From positions 2,232,001-2,296,000 of the forward strand of contig NZ_CP086615.1 of the NCBI RefSeq assembly GCF_020883455.1: a DNA stretch of 64,000 bases, given 5' to 3'. The first letter of the stretch is position 1; every line of letters starts with the position of its first letter. A program made the translations under genes and the position numbers. The notes beneath the pieces were generated by a model that worked only from the letters and a program-made list of their open reading frames with translations, was not told where the DNA came from and searched no databases. This DNA is from Spiribacter halobius. GTDB lineage: Bacteria > Pseudomonadota > Gammaproteobacteria > Nitrococcales > Nitrococcaceae. Shown here one piece after another: positions 17,111 to 26,229 of this stretch.

Positions 17111-17148
17111 GCTGCTGGGCCGGCCGTCTCACGGCCGGCCCAGCAGCA
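17110..17148. terminator. 17-bp perfect hairpin spanning the smrA stop codon
   Basis: TGCTGCTGGGCCGGCCG (17110-17126) is mirrored exactly at 17132-17148 around a 5-base loop. The smrA stop (17129-17131 on the minus strand) lies in the loop, so the last smrA codons form one arm. No T-run follows, so intrinsic termination is uncertain; it could protect the mRNA 3' end. Confidence 0.6.
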
Positions 17149-17665
17149 CGTACACCGCGCCAGTGCCCCCGTCGACAGGTCGCGCCGAGCAGAAGGCGAG
17201 GACGTCCTCGCGCTGGCGGAGCCAGCGGTCGACCTTGTGCTTGAGCACAGGGCCGGTGTTGGGGGAGCGGCGGCCCTTGCCGTGGATGACGCGGACGCAG
17301 TGCAGCCGGCGATCGCGGCAGTCGTTGAGGAAGTCGGCGAGTAGCCGTTTGGCGGGGTCCACCGTGAGGCCGTGCAGGTCCACCTCGGCCATGACGCTGT
17401 AGTGTCCGCGGCGGAGCTTGCGCAGGGTGCGCCGCTGCACGCCCGGGCGGGCGTAGGCGATGGCCTCGCCGAGCTCGGCGCCGAGGCCGTGGTCCGCGCT
17501 GGGCTCCAGCAGCTCCCGGAGTACGGCGCGATCGTCGGCAAGGCGCTGTCCCGGCACCGGGGCGGGGCGCCGGCGGCCGGTGCTGGCCTGGGGCCGTCGG
17601 CGCAATGGCCGGACATCCTGCATGGCGGCGCGGAACAGGGCGCGGTCCGGATCGTCGTCGTGCAT
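17129..17665 (-). CDS. Smr-domain protein (SmrA/YdaL-like putative endonuclease)
   Basis: 178 residues. The C-terminal half is a stand-alone Smr domain: the VDLHGLTVDPAK motif, then CVRVIHGKGRRSP with the GKG turn, ending near GAVYVLLGRP. Smr domains nick DNA or cleave mRNA on stalled ribosomes in characterised members. The basic N-terminal stretch (RPLRRRPQASTGRRRP) may bind nucleic acid. The start MHDDDPD at 17665 is chosen; upstream in-frame codons overlap the surE promoter. The gene is divergent from surE and convergent with truD. Confidence 0.85.
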   Translation of the reverse strand: MHDDDPDRALFRAAMQDVRPLRRRPQASTGRRRPAPVPGQRLADDRAVLRELLEPSADHGLGAELGEAIAYARPGVQRRTLRKLRRGHYSVMAEVDLHGLTVDPAKRLLADFLNDCRDRRLHCVRVIHGKGRRSPNTGPVLKHKVDRWLRQREDVLAFCSARPVDGGTGAVYVLLGRP

Positions 17666-17730
17666 GGCTACCTCGCGGGCTCCATGGTAACGGACCGTGT
17701 GACGCCGTGCAGGGTTCGCGCCGCGGGCGT

Positions 17731-17759
17731 CTGTCAGGGCACTGGCAGATCGGTATAGT
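17731..17759 (+). promoter_or_regulatory. Sigma-70-type promoter for surE
   Basis: CTGTCA (-35, 17731-17736), a 17-base spacer and TATAGT (-10, 17754-17759) lie 27 bases before the surE start, in the smrA/surE divergent gap. The spacing is ideal and each box has one or two mismatches to consensus. Confidence 0.6.
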
Positions 17760-17786
17760 AGGGCGCGCCCGGGGCCGGAGAGAGGG

Positions 17787-18539
17787 ATGATGCGGATACT
17801 GGTCAGCAATGACGATGGCTTCAGCGCTCCCGGCATCGGCGTGCTTGCCGAGGCCATGGCCCACCTCGGGGAGGTGGTCATCGTTGCGCCGGAGCGGGAC
17901 CGCAGCGGCGCGAGCAACTCGCTGACGCTGGACGCGCCGATCCGGGTTCGCCGGGAGGGCGAGCGGGGCTACCGCGTGGAAGGCACCCCCACGGACTGCG
18001 TCCATCTCGCCATCACGGGACTGCTCGACCACGATCCTGACATGGTGATCTCGGGGATCAACTCGGGGGCCAATCTGGGTGACGACGTCCTCTACAGCGG
18101 CACCGTGGCGGCCGCCATGGAGGGGCGTTTCCTTGGTCTGCCGGCGGTGGCGGTGTCCCTGGCGAGCTTCGACCCGCAGCACTACGAGACCGCCGCCCGG
18201 GTGGCAACACTGCTGGTGGAGCGGCTGCGGGAGGACCCTCTGCCGGCGGACACCATACTTAACGTCAACGTGCCGGACCGGCCCTGGTCAGAGCTGGCCG
18301 GCTTCGAGGCCACCCGGCTCGGCCAGCGCCACCGGGCGGAGCCGGTGGTCCGCTCCGAGGACCCTCGCGGCCGGCCCATCTACTGGATCGGCCCGCCAGG
18401 GGTTGAGCAGGACGCCGGCCCGGGGACCGATTTCGATGCCATCAACCGTGGCTGCGTCTCGGTGACGCCGATCCAGGTGGACCTCACCCGCTATCGGGCC
18501 CTCGATCAGGTGGCGGGCTGGATACAGGGGCTCGGCTGA
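17787..18539 (+). CDS. surE: 5'/3'-nucleotidase SurE
   Basis: Metal-dependent nucleoside monophosphatase linked to stationary-phase survival. 250 residues. The signature SNDDG (N8, D9, D10) binds the metal. [16 protein letters not shown], the [10 protein letters not shown] block and [21 protein letters not shown] complete the active site. MM start; ATG 17790 is the alternative. The stop overlaps the pcm start (TGATG). Confidence 0.96.
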   Translation: MMRILVSNDDGFSAPGIGVLAEAMAHLGEVVIVAPERDRSGASNSLTLDAPIRVRREGERGYRVEGTPTDCVHLAITGLLDHDPDMVISGINSGANLGDDVLYSGTVAAAMEGRFLGLPAVAVSLASFDPQHYETAARVATLLVERLREDPLPADTILNVNVPDRPWSELAGFEATRLGQRHRAEPVVRSEDPRGRPIYWIGPPGVEQDAGPGTDFDAINRGCVSVTPIQVDLTRYRALDQVAGWIQGLG

Positions 18540-19201
18540 TGAACCCGCGCAACGTCTCCGGCATTGGCATGACCTCCCAGCGCACCCGCGAGCGACTGGC
18601 CCGGCGCCTGGGTGATGCCGGCATACGGGATGCGCGGGTGCTCAACGTCATCCGTCACGTCCCGCGCCACCTGTTCGTGGACGAGGCCCTGGCCTCCCGT
18701 GCCTACGAGGACACGGCGCTGCCCATCGGCCACGGGCAGACCATCTCCCAGCCCTTCGTAGTGGCGCGCATGACGGAGCTGCTCATCGAGCACCGGCTGC
18801 CGCAGAAGGTGCTGGAGGTGGGGACCGGGTCCGGCTACCAGGCCGCCGTGCTGGCGGCGCTGGTGCCCCAGGTGTTCACCATCGAGCGCATGCGCGCCCT
18901 GCACGAGCGCAGCCGTCGCCTGTTCCGCGACCTGCGCCTGCACAACATTCGCCAGCGGCTGGGCGACGGCTACGCCGGCTGGCCCGCGGAGGCGCCGTTC
19001 GAGGGGGTCGTCCTCACCGCCGCGCCGGAGACGATCCCGCAGACGCTGTTCGAGCAGCTCGCCGAGGGCGGCCGTCTGGTGGCCCCGGTGGGGCCGCCGG
19101 GCGTCCAGGAGTTGCGGGTCTATGTGCGAACCGCCGACGGCGTGGAGCAGCGCGCGGTGGAGCGCGTGAGCTTCGTGCCCATGCGCGAGGGACTCGAGTG
19201 A
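18539..19201 (+). CDS. pcm: Protein-L-isoaspartate O-methyltransferase
   Basis: Repairs isoaspartyl residues using SAM. 220 residues. Characteristic blocks: PRHLFVDEALASRAYEDTALPIGHGQTISQP, the SAM motif LEVGTGSGYQAAVLAAL, and the C-terminal LVAPVGPPGVQEL. It sits between surE and the yqaA-like gene with overlapping starts and stops, implying one transcript for stationary-phase functions leading into nlpD-rpoS. Confidence 0.95.
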   Translation: MNPRNVSGIGMTSQRTRERLARRLGDAGIRDARVLNVIRHVPRHLFVDEALASRAYEDTALPIGHGQTISQPFVVARMTELLIEHRLPQKVLEVGTGSGYQAAVLAALVPQVFTIERMRALHERSRRLFRDLRLHNIRQRLGDGYAGWPAEAPFEGVVLTAAPETIPQTLFEQLAEGGRLVAPVGPPGVQELRVYVRTADGVEQRAVERVSFVPMREGLE

Positions 19202-19782
19202 CGGCCGTATTCACCCCGCTCTATGACCGCGTGCTCCGCTGGTCCGGGCACCCGCGTGCCCCCTGGCTGCTGGGGGCGCTGAGCTTCGCCGAGTCCTCGT
19301 TCTTCCCGGTGCCGCCGGATGTGATGCTTGCGCCCATGAGCCTGGCGCGCCCGCGCCGGGCGCTCTGGCTGGCCACGCTCACGACCGTCAGCTCGGTGCT
19401 CGGGGGGCTGCTCGGCTACGCCATCGGAGTATTCGGGCTGGAGCTGGTGCTGCCGCTGATCGTGGAGCTGGGGCAGATCGAGGCCTACGAGGCCGCACGT
19501 GAGTGGTTCGCCGCCTGGGGCTTCTGGGTGGTGCTGGTGGCGGGCTTCTCGCCCATCCCCTACAAGCTCTTCACCATCGCCGCGGGCGCGATGGCGGTGC
19601 CGCTGCTCCCGTTCGTGCTGGCCTCCCTGCTCGGGCGCGGCGCGCGCTTCTATCTGGTGGCATCGCTGGTTGCCTGGGGCGGGCCGCGGCTGGAGCCCTG
19701 GCTGCGGCGCTACATGGAGCGTATCGGCTGGGCCTGCGTGGTGCTGCTCGCCGCCGCGCTGGTCTACACACGCCTGGCATGA
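19198..19782 (+). CDS. YqaA family membrane protein (DedA/SNARE-associated superfamily)
   Basis: 194-residue integral membrane protein from a GTG overlapping the pcm stop. It has the DedA-superfamily marks: SFAESSFFPVPPDVMLAPM near the N-terminus and GFSPIPYKLFTIAAGAM in the middle, which correspond to the re-entrant loop segments, plus four or five hydrophobic stretches. Members are implicated in membrane lipid flipping or homeostasis. The position between pcm and nlpD is common in gammaproteobacteria. Confidence 0.88.
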   Translation: MTAVFTPLYDRVLRWSGHPRAPWLLGALSFAESSFFPVPPDVMLAPMSLARPRRALWLATLTTVSSVLGGLLGYAIGVFGLELVLPLIVELGQIEAYEAAREWFAAWGFWVVLVAGFSPIPYKLFTIAAGAMAVPLLPFVLASLLGRGARFYLVASLVAWGGPRLEPWLRRYMERIGWACVVLLAAALVYTRLA

Positions 19783-20582
19783 GTCCCGTTTCGGGCCAGG
19801 CGCGCGGCGGCAAGGGCAGGCTCACCGTGCTGCCCGCGCTGCTGCTCCTGCTGCTGCTCGCCGGCTGCGCCGAGTTCGAATATGGCAGTCAGCTGCCCCG
19901 ACGGGGCAGCGCCGGGCCGCCGCCGACGGTCTACGAGGTCCGCCGGGGCGACACCCTGTACTCCATCGCCTGGCGCCACGGCCTTGACTTTCGCCGCGTC
20001 GCGGCCTGGAACGGCATCGGCGCGCCGTACCGGATCTATCCCGGCGATCGGCTGCGGCTGCGACCGCCGCCAGGCGGCGGGCCGCGCGAGACGGCGAGCG
20101 GCAGCTCGAGTCGACGCCCGGAGAGCGCACCAGGCAGCCAGCGCCAACCCGAGTCCCGACCCGAGACCAGCAGCCGTGCGGCCTCGTCACCCGCGCCCGC
20201 GGGCACGGGAGAGGTGAGCTGGCGCTGGCCGCTGGAGGGCCGCATCGTCCGTGGCTATGACGCGAACAACGCCGGCAAGCGGGGTATCAGCATCGCCGGG
20301 GAGCCGGGCGCTACCGTGCGCGCCGCGGCCCCGGGGCGGGTCGTCTACAGCGGCAGCGGCCTGCGCGGCTATGGCAACCTCGTCATCGTCAAGCACAACG
20401 CCCGCTACCTCACCGCCTACGGCTACAACCGGGAGCTGCTGGTGGGCGAGGGCGACGACGTGGGCGCCGGCGATCCCATCGCCCGGCTCGGCAGCGGGCC
20501 GAACCGCGATGGCGAGCTCCACTTCGAGATCCGGCGCGACGGCGAGCCGGTGAACCCGGAGCGTTATCTGCCCCGTCGCTGA
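19779..20582 (+). CDS. nlpD: Lipoprotein NlpD, LysM plus LytM/M23 domain (amidase activator)
   Basis: 267 residues. Signal peptide with lipobox LLLAGC (lipidated C30), LysM domain (about 51-95, VYEVRRGDTLYSIAWRHG), a Ser/Arg/Pro-rich linker, then a degenerate M23 domain (about 148-265). The HxxxD zinc site of active peptidases is replaced by KRGISIAGEPG. Only the LHFEIR end of the second motif is recognisable. This is the expected state for NlpD/EnvC-type activators of AmiC-like amidases at the septum. The ATG overlaps the yqaA stop. Confidence 0.93.
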   Translation: MSPVSGQARGGKGRLTVLPALLLLLLLAGCAEFEYGSQLPRRGSAGPPPTVYEVRRGDTLYSIAWRHGLDFRRVAAWNGIGAPYRIYPGDRLRLRPPPGGGPRETASGSSSRRPESAPGSQRQPESRPETSSRAASSPAPAGTGEVSWRWPLEGRIVRGYDANNAGKRGISIAGEPGATVRAAAPGRVVYSGSGLRGYGNLVIVKHNARYLTAYGYNRELLVGEGDDVGAGDPIARLGSGPNRDGELHFEIRRDGEPVNPERYLPRR

Positions 20583-20599
20583 CCGGCGACGCTGCGCCG

Positions 20600-20629
20600 T
20601 TGCGTTCGGTCGACGAGCGGGCATATATT
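20600..20629 (+). promoter_or_regulatory. Sigma-70-type promoter for rpoS
   Basis: TTGCGT (20600-20605), an 18-base spacer and TATATT (20624-20629) sit about 90 bases before the rpoS start, just after nlpD. An A-rich stretch (aaacaagaaaaacgg) follows downstream and would lie in the 5' leader. The additional rpoS promoter usually found inside nlpD was not identified. Confidence 0.6.
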
Positions 20630-20717
20630 GAACCCGAAACAAGAAAAACGGCCACGGGATCCGGCGGCCGGTGTTGCACGCCGGCCATGTGGCAGGGCCT
20701 TGCCCGACGGAGGCAGC

Positions 20718-21722
20718 ATGGCGAAAAAGCAAGCGGTTCGGATGGCCTCAGACGTAGCGGCCGCGGAGCCCGATCTGCTCGAGGACGAGCTGATCCTCGA
20801 AGCCGACGACGGCGAGGCGGGGCGTATCGCCAGCGCCGAGCCCGAGCCTGAGCCCGCCGAGTCTGCCCGGCGCACCGAGAGCTACGAAAGCACCCTCGAT
20901 GCCACCCAGCTCTATCTCAACGAGATCGGCTACTCGCCGCTGCTGAGCGCAGAGGAAGAGGTCTACTACGCCCGGAGGGCGCAAGCTGGCTGTGCCGCCT
21001 CGCGGCGGCGGATGATCGAGAGCAACCTGCGCCTGGTGGTGAAAATCGCCCGCCGCTACATGAACCGCGGCCTCGCCTTTCTCGACCTGATCGAGGAGGG
21101 CAACCTGGGCCTTATCCGGGCCGTGGAGAAATTCGACCCCGAGCGCGGCTTCCGCTTCTCCACCTACGCCACCTGGTGGATCCGGCAGACCATCGAGCGC
21201 GCGATCATGAACCAGACGCGCACGATCCGCCTGCCGATCCACGTGATCAAGGAAATCAACCAGTACCTGCGCACTGCCCGGCAGCTGGTGCAGCGTCTCG
21301 ACCACGAGCCGACCGTGGAGGACATCGCCCGGGCCATGGACCGCCCGGTGGAGGATGTCCGCCGCATGATGGGCCTGAACGAGGGCGTCACGTCGGTGGA
21401 CGTCCCCATCGGCAAGGATGCCGACCGCGTCCTGCTCGATGCGATCCCTGACGAGACCAACCCCGATCCCTTCTCCGCCCTGCAGGAGGAGGACGTGGTC
21501 GGCCATCTCGACCAGTGGCTCCAGGAGCTCTCCGAGAAACAGCGCGCCGTCGTCGTCCGCCGCTTCGGCCTCCACGGCCACGAGAAGGCGACCCTGGAGC
21601 AGGTGGGCAACGAGATCGGCGTCACCCGCGAACGCGTCCGCCAGATCCAGATCGACGCCCTGCGCCGGCTGCGGGAGGTGATGGAGCGGGCGGGATACTC
21701 GCAGGACACGGTATTCGGTTAG
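20718..21722 (+). CDS. rpoS: RNA polymerase sigma factor RpoS
   Basis: Stationary-phase/general stress sigma factor, 334 residues. The acidic N-terminal region 1.1 is followed by [21 protein letters not shown] (region 1.2), region 2 ([40 protein letters not shown], with [17 protein letters not shown]), region 3, and region 4 ending with the helix-turn-helix [24 protein letters not shown] 20718 has a strong CGGAGG site; the frame extends upstream but lacks a better start. The position after nlpD supports RpoS rather than RpoD/RpoH. Confidence 0.96.
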   Translation: MAKKQAVRMASDVAAAEPDLLEDELILEADDGEAGRIASAEPEPEPAESARRTESYESTLDATQLYLNEIGYSPLLSAEEEVYYARRAQAGCAASRRRMIESNLRLVVKIARRYMNRGLAFLDLIEEGNLGLIRAVEKFDPERGFRFSTYATWWIRQTIERAIMNQTRTIRLPIHVIKEINQYLRTARQLVQRLDHEPTVEDIARAMDRPVEDVRRMMGLNEGVTSVDVPIGKDADRVLLDAIPDETNPDPFSALQEEDVVGHLDQWLQELSEKQRAVVVRRFGLHGHEKATLEQVGNEIGVTRERVRQIQIDALRRLREVMERAGYSQDTVFG

Positions 21723-21737
21723 CGGGCGCGTGCGCGC

Positions 21738-21889
21738 GGTTCAAAGTTCAAGGTTCAAGGTTCAAAGACTTCTGCCGAATGTCAGTGCCTTGCATGAGCT
21801 CGCGGAGGGTGTCTTTGAACTTTCAACCTGAAACTTTGAACTCGAGCCTACGGCTCGCGCTTTGAACTTTGAACCTGAGACTTTGAACT
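21738..21889. repeat. Heptamer palindrome, family 2, copy B
   Basis: The left arm GGTTCAAAGTTCAAGG with further TTCAAGG/TTCAAAG units runs 21738-21770. The right arm GTCTTTGAACTTTCAACC runs from 21811. A second partial right arm (CTTTGAACTTTGAACC, about 21860-21888) follows a small GAGCC-tac-GGCTC hairpin. It separates convergent rpoS and the Mth938-domain gene. This is the longest of the three copies, apparently by internal duplication of one arm. Confidence 0.75.
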
Positions 21890-21940
21890 CGCAGCGCTGA
21901 TCGTGGAGCCGTCAGGACGGCTCCACGATCAGCGCTGCGA
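21889..21940. terminator. 25-bp perfect palindrome centred on a stop codon
   Basis: The 25 bases 21889-21913 are exactly mirrored at 21916-21940 with only two bases between. The minus-strand stop (21912-21914) sits at the centre, so the final codons of the Mth938-domain gene are one arm. As RNA it would be an extremely stable hairpin on either strand. There is no T-run. Confidence 0.65.
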
Positions 21941-22289
21941 CGACCTTCCGCCCCTCCGACATCAGGATGTTGTACGTCCGGCAGGCGGAGGCGGTGTCCA
22001 TGACCTCGAGGCCGATGCCGCGGGAGATGAACGCGAGCATGAGCTCGCGTTGCGGGAACTGCTGGCGCTCTCCGGTGCCGAGCAGCACGACCTCCGGCTC
22101 GAGCTCCAGCGCGGTGTCCAGGTGGGATGCGGTAAGCTCCTCGAGGCGCTGGGGGGCCCACTCGCTGATCAGCGTATCCGGGCTCAGCACCAGGCTGGTG
22201 GTATAGACACCCTGATTCACCTGGATCCGGCCAGGGCCGTAGCTGCGAACCTGGTAGGCGCCCTCGCCGCTGTCCATGGTCATCTTCAT
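21912..22289 (-). CDS. Mth938-like domain protein (DUF498 / XCC1710-like)
   Basis: 125 residues from MKMTMDS, with no signal peptide. The pattern GEGAYQVRSYGPGRIQVN, LVLSPDTLISEW, PEVVLLGTGERQQFP and IGLEVMDTASACRTYNILMSEGRKVVAALI is that of the Mth938 domain, also found in mitochondrial complex I assembly factor NDUFAF3. The bacterial function is unknown; no catalytic residue is established. It is divergent from alaC and convergent with rpoS. Confidence 0.85.
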   Translation of the reverse strand: MKMTMDSGEGAYQVRSYGPGRIQVNQGVYTTSLVLSPDTLISEWAPQRLEELTASHLDTALELEPEVVLLGTGERQQFPQRELMLAFISRGIGLEVMDTASACRTYNILMSEGRKVVAALIVEPS

Positions 22290-22464
22290 GCCCGCACGAT
22301 AGCGCCGGTCCGGACCGCGCGGCAACAGACTCGATTGACAGCGGCGGGGGTGCCCATTAGCTTTCGGGGTTTGTCGCCCGGGATGGGGAGCGGCCCCGAA
22401 CGGCCGCGTCGGTGTGTGTCCCCGTCCTGGTGCCCCCGCGCCCGGCCCCGTGATCGCAAAACCT

Positions 22465-23712
22465 ATGCAGAGGCCCGCCTTGAACGAGGAATTCCAGCGC
22501 ATCAAGCGCCTGCCGCCCTATGTCTTCAATATCGTCAACGAGTTGAAGGCGGCGGCGCGAGCGCGGGGCGAGGATATCGTCGACTTCGGCATGGGCAATC
22601 CGGACCTGCCGACGCCGAAGCACATCGTGGACAAGCTGGTGGAGGCGGCGCAGCGCCCGGACACCCACCGCTACTCCATGTCGCGCGGCGTGCCGCGGCT
22701 GCGTCGGGCGATCACGCGCTGGTACCGGAGCCGCTACGACGTCGAGCTGGATCCGGAGAGCGAGGCGATCGTCACCATCGGCTCGAAGGAGGGGCTTGCC
22801 CACCTGGCGCTCGCCACCCTCGGCCCCGGCGACGCCGTGCTGGTGCCGAACCCCGCCTATCCGATCCATCCCTATGGGGTGGTGATCGCCGGTGCGGACA
22901 TCCGCCACGTGCCGCTGGTGCCCGGGGGCGACTTCTTCGAGGAGCTGGAGAAGGCGATCAAGGACACCTGGCCGAAGCCGAAGATGCTGATCCTGAACTT
23001 CCCGGCCAACCCCACGGCGCAGTGCGTGGAGCTGGAGTTCTTCGAGCGGGTGGTGGCCATCTGCCGCGAGCACGGCATCTGGGTGGTGCACGACCTGGCC
23101 TACGCGGATCTGGTCTACGACGGCTACCGTGCGCCCTCCATCCTCGAGGTGCCGGGGGCGAAGGAGATCGCGGTCGAGTCGTTCTCCCTGTCCAAGAGTT
23201 ACAGCATGCCCGGCTGGCGCGTGGGGTTCGTCTGCGGCAACGAGAAGCTCGTGGCCGCGCTGGCGCGGATGAAATCCTACCTCGACTACGGCATGTTCAC
23301 GCCCATCCAGGTGGCCGCGATCCACGCCCTGGAGGGGCCGCAGGAGTGCGTCGAGGAGGTCCGGGATACCTACCGGGCGCGTCGCGACGTCCTCTGCGAA
23401 GGGCTCAATGCCGCCGGCTGGGCGGTGGCGAAGCCGAAGGCGACGATGTTCGTCTGGGCGCCGATTCCCGAGCCCTATCGCGAGATGGGCTCCCTCGAGT
23501 TCTCGAAGAAGCTGCTGCAGGATGCCAAGGTGGCGGCATCGCCCGGCATCGGCTTTGGCGAGTATGGTGACGATCACGTCCGCTTCGGCCTGATCGAGAA
23601 CCAGCACCGTACCCGCCAGGCGATCCGCGGGATCAAGCAGATGCTGCGCCGGGACGGGCTGGGGCCCAGCTCCGTCGCCGGACTCGAGGTCGGCAATGAA
23701 CAAGGGGGGTGA
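22465..23712 (+). CDS. alaC: Alanine-synthesising aminotransferase AlaC-like
   Basis: PLP-dependent class I aminotransferase, 415 residues, aligning throughout with E. coli AlaC (glutamate-pyruvate transaminase): [48 protein letters not shown], the PLP lysine in [16 protein letters not shown], and [20 protein letters not shown] 22465 matches the E. coli N-terminus; a GTG at 22414 would add unconserved residues. It overlaps hom by 17 bases, pointing to co-translation of alanine and threonine genes. Confidence 0.92.
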   Translation: MQRPALNEEFQRIKRLPPYVFNIVNELKAAARARGEDIVDFGMGNPDLPTPKHIVDKLVEAAQRPDTHRYSMSRGVPRLRRAITRWYRSRYDVELDPESEAIVTIGSKEGLAHLALATLGPGDAVLVPNPAYPIHPYGVVIAGADIRHVPLVPGGDFFEELEKAIKDTWPKPKMLILNFPANPTAQCVELEFFERVVAICREHGIWVVHDLAYADLVYDGYRAPSILEVPGAKEIAVESFSLSKSYSMPGWRVGFVCGNEKLVAALARMKSYLDYGMFTPIQVAAIHALEGPQECVEEVRDTYRARRDVLCEGLNAAGWAVAKPKATMFVWAPIPEPYREMGSLEFSKKLLQDAKVAASPGIGFGEYGDDHVRFGLIENQHRTRQAIRGIKQMLRRDGLGPSSVAGLEVGNEQGG

Positions 23713-25027
23713 GAACTTGCAACCGGTGAAGGTGGGGCTGCTCGGCCTCGGTACGGTCGGCGGCGGCACGGTCAATCTGCTGGCGCGCAACGGGGACGAG
23801 ATCACCCGTCGCGCCGGGCGTCCGGTGGAGGTGGTGCATGCGGCGGCACGCCACCCGGAGCGGCCGCGTACCTGCAGCACCGAGGGTATCCGGCTCACCA
23901 GCGACCCGTTCGAGGTCGTGGACGACCCGGAGACCGAGATCATCGTGGAGCTCATCGGCGGCGAGGGGCTGGCGAAGGAGCTCACGCTGCGCGCCATCGA
24001 CCGGGGCAAGCACGTGGTCACGGCGAACAAGGCGCTCATCGCCCTCCATGGCAACGAGATCTTCGCCCGTGCCCGGGAGCGCGGCGTCACCATCGGTTTC
24101 GAGGCCGCCGTGGCCGGTGGCATTCCGATCATCAAGGCGGTGCGCGAGGGACTGGTCGGCAACCGCATCGAGTGGCTCGCCGGGATCATCAACGGCACCG
24201 CGAATTTCATCCTCACCGAGATGCTCTACGCCGGGCGCGAGTTCGGCGAGGTGCTCGCCGAGGCCCAGCGCCTCGGCTACGCGGAGGCGGATCCCACCTT
24301 CGACGTGGACGGTATCGACGCCGCGCATAAGCTCACCATTCTTGCCTCCATCGCCTTCGGGATCCCGCTCCAGTACGACAAGGTCTACTGCGAGGGCATC
24401 GGCCACGTGAGCCGGGAGGACGTCGAGTACGCCCGCGAGCTCGGCTTCCGGATCAAGCACCTGGGCATCTGCCGCCGCGACGAGGACGGCATCGGTCTGC
24501 GGGTGCACCCGACGCTGCTGCCGGAGCGCCAGCTCCTCGCCAACGTTGACGGCGTGATGAACGCGGTCATGGTCAAGGCCGACCCGGTGGGGCCGACGCT
24601 CTACTACGGCGCGGGCGCCGGTGCCGAGCCCACGGCCTCCGCCGTGGTCGCGGACCTGGTGGATGTGGTGCGGGAGTTCACCCTGGAGCCCGAGAACCGG
24701 GTGCCGTACCTGGCCTTCCAGTCCCACTCGCTCTCGGACGATCCGGTGCTGCCCATGGAGGCGGTGGAGACTGCCTACTATCTGCGCATGCTCGCCAAGG
24801 ACCAGCCGGGCGTGCTGGCGGAGGTCACCCGCATCCTGGGCGACTCCGGCATCAGCATCGAGGCGATCATCCAGAAGCAGCCGGGGCCGGGGGCCGAGGA
24901 CGTGCCCATCATCATCCTCACCCATCGGGTGCGGGAGTCGCAGATGAACCTCGCCTGCGAGCGGATCGAGGCGCTGGAGGCGATTCAGGGGCAGCTCACG
25001 CGCATGCGGGTCGAGACGCTGGCCTGA
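23696..25027 (+). CDS. hom: Homoserine dehydrogenase
   Basis: Reduces aspartate semialdehyde to homoserine. Monofunctional, 443 residues, with no aspartokinase fusion. The Rossmann motif [14 protein letters not shown], the [13 protein letters not shown] block and the signature [17 protein letters not shown] are present. The catalytic region [20 protein letters not shown] follows, and a C-terminal ACT domain (from about residue 360, [21 protein letters not shown]) is the likely site of threonine feedback. The start is inside the alaC end; thrC is 59 bases downstream. Confidence 0.96.
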   Translation: MNKGGENLQPVKVGLLGLGTVGGGTVNLLARNGDEITRRAGRPVEVVHAAARHPERPRTCSTEGIRLTSDPFEVVDDPETEIIVELIGGEGLAKELTLRAIDRGKHVVTANKALIALHGNEIFARARERGVTIGFEAAVAGGIPIIKAVREGLVGNRIEWLAGIINGTANFILTEMLYAGREFGEVLAEAQRLGYAEADPTFDVDGIDAAHKLTILASIAFGIPLQYDKVYCEGIGHVSREDVEYARELGFRIKHLGICRRDEDGIGLRVHPTLLPERQLLANVDGVMNAVMVKADPVGPTLYYGAGAGAEPTASAVVADLVDVVREFTLEPENRVPYLAFQSHSLSDDPVLPMEAVETAYYLRMLAKDQPGVLAEVTRILGDSGISIEAIIQKQPGPGAEDVPIIILTHRVRESQMNLACERIEALEAIQGQLTRMRVETLA

Positions 25028-25086
25028 CGGCCGCGCCGCCGCGACCGACCGCCCGGGGACCGCTCCATGATCATTAAGGAAACACG

Positions 25087-26226
25087 ATGCCGTTCCGTGC
25101 GCGCTACACCGGCCTGATCAACAAGTACCACGACCGCCTGCCGCTGGCGGACGACGCGCGGGTGATCAGCCTCGGCGAGGGCAATACGCCCCTGATCCGG
25201 CTCAACAACATCCCGCGGGATCTCGGGCGGGACGTCGACCTGTACGTGAAGTTCGAGGGGCTCAACCCGACGGGGTCGTTCAAGGACCGGGGCATGACCG
25301 TGGCGGTGACCCAGGCGGTCTCCGCCGGCAGCCGCGCCATCATCTGCGCCTCCACCGGCAACACCTCCGCCTCCGCCGCGGCCTACGCCGCCCGCGCCGG
25401 CATCCGCGCCTTCGTGCTCATCCCCGACGGCAAGATCGCCATGGGCAAGCTCGCTCAGGCCATCATGCACGGCGCCGAGGTGCTGCAGATCCGCGGCAAC
25501 TTCGATGCCGGCATGCGCATCGTGAAGGCCATGGCCGAGCAGGCACCGGTGACCATCGTCAATTCGGTCAACCCCTATCGGCTGCAGGGGCAGAAGACCG
25601 CCGCCTTCGAGATCGTCGAGGAGCTGGAGCGGGTGCCGGACTACCACTGTCTGCCCGTGGGCAATGCCGGCAACATCACCGCCCACTGGATCGGCTACAG
25701 CGAGCTGGCGCTCAGCCATGGCGATGCCGCCACCGCCGCCTGCAGCTTCTGCAGCGGCCGGTGCCGCTACAACTGCGGCATCGTCCGCGAGCGTCCGGTG
25801 ATGGTGGGCTATCAGGCCAGCGGCGCGGCGCCGTTCCTGCGCAACGCCATGGTGGACGACCCGGAGACCGTGGCCACCGCCATCCGCATCGGCCACCCGC
25901 AGAGCTGGGACTACGCCTGGGCGGCGAGCCGCGAGTCCGGCGGCTGGTTCGACGAGTTCCCGGACGAGGCCATTCTCGAGGCCCAGTACCAGCTCGCCGC
26001 CCGCGAGGGCGTGTTCTGCGAGCCCGCCTCCGCGGCCTCGGTCGCGGGCGCCATGCGGGACATCCGCAGCGGCCGCATCCCGGAGGGCAGCACGGTGGTC
26101 TGCACGCTCACCGGCCACGGCCTGAAGGACCCGGACGTGGCCCAGCGCCATGCCGAGGCCGCCGTGACCACGGTGGATGCCACCAGCGAGGCCGTGCGCG
26201 ACGCGATCCTCGGCAAGCTCGACTGA
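25087..26226 (+). CDS. thrC: Threonine synthase with a cysteine-rich insertion
   Basis: PLP enzyme converting O-phosphohomoserine to threonine. 379 residues, short type. The PLP lysine is K66 in NPTGSFKDRGM, and STGNTSASAAAYAARAG and PVGNAGNITAHW are conserved. Between the GYSEL and MVGYQASGAAPFLRN blocks lies an insertion of roughly 15-20 residues with four cysteines spaced CX2CX3CX3C (C219, C222, C226, C230). The common short enzymes I know lack it. The spacing suggests metal binding; function unknown. Confidence 0.95.
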   Translation: MPFRARYTGLINKYHDRLPLADDARVISLGEGNTPLIRLNNIPRDLGRDVDLYVKFEGLNPTGSFKDRGMTVAVTQAVSAGSRAIICASTGNTSASAAAYAARAGIRAFVLIPDGKIAMGKLAQAIMHGAEVLQIRGNFDAGMRIVKAMAEQAPVTIVNSVNPYRLQGQKTAAFEIVEELERVPDYHCLPVGNAGNITAHWIGYSELALSHGDAATAACSFCSGRCRYNCGIVRERPVMVGYQASGAAPFLRNAMVDDPETVATAIRIGHPQSWDYAWAASRESGGWFDEFPDEAILEAQYQLAAREGVFCEPASAASVAGAMRDIRSGRIPEGSTVVCTLTGHGLKDPDVAQRHAEAAVTTVDATSEAVRDAILGKLD

Positions 26227-26229
26227 GCG

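Noticed and set aside
21735-21900. Possible CRISPR because of tandem short units
   Set aside because: Units are 7 bases without spacers and occur as inverted arms, unlike CRISPR repeats; no cas genes in the window.
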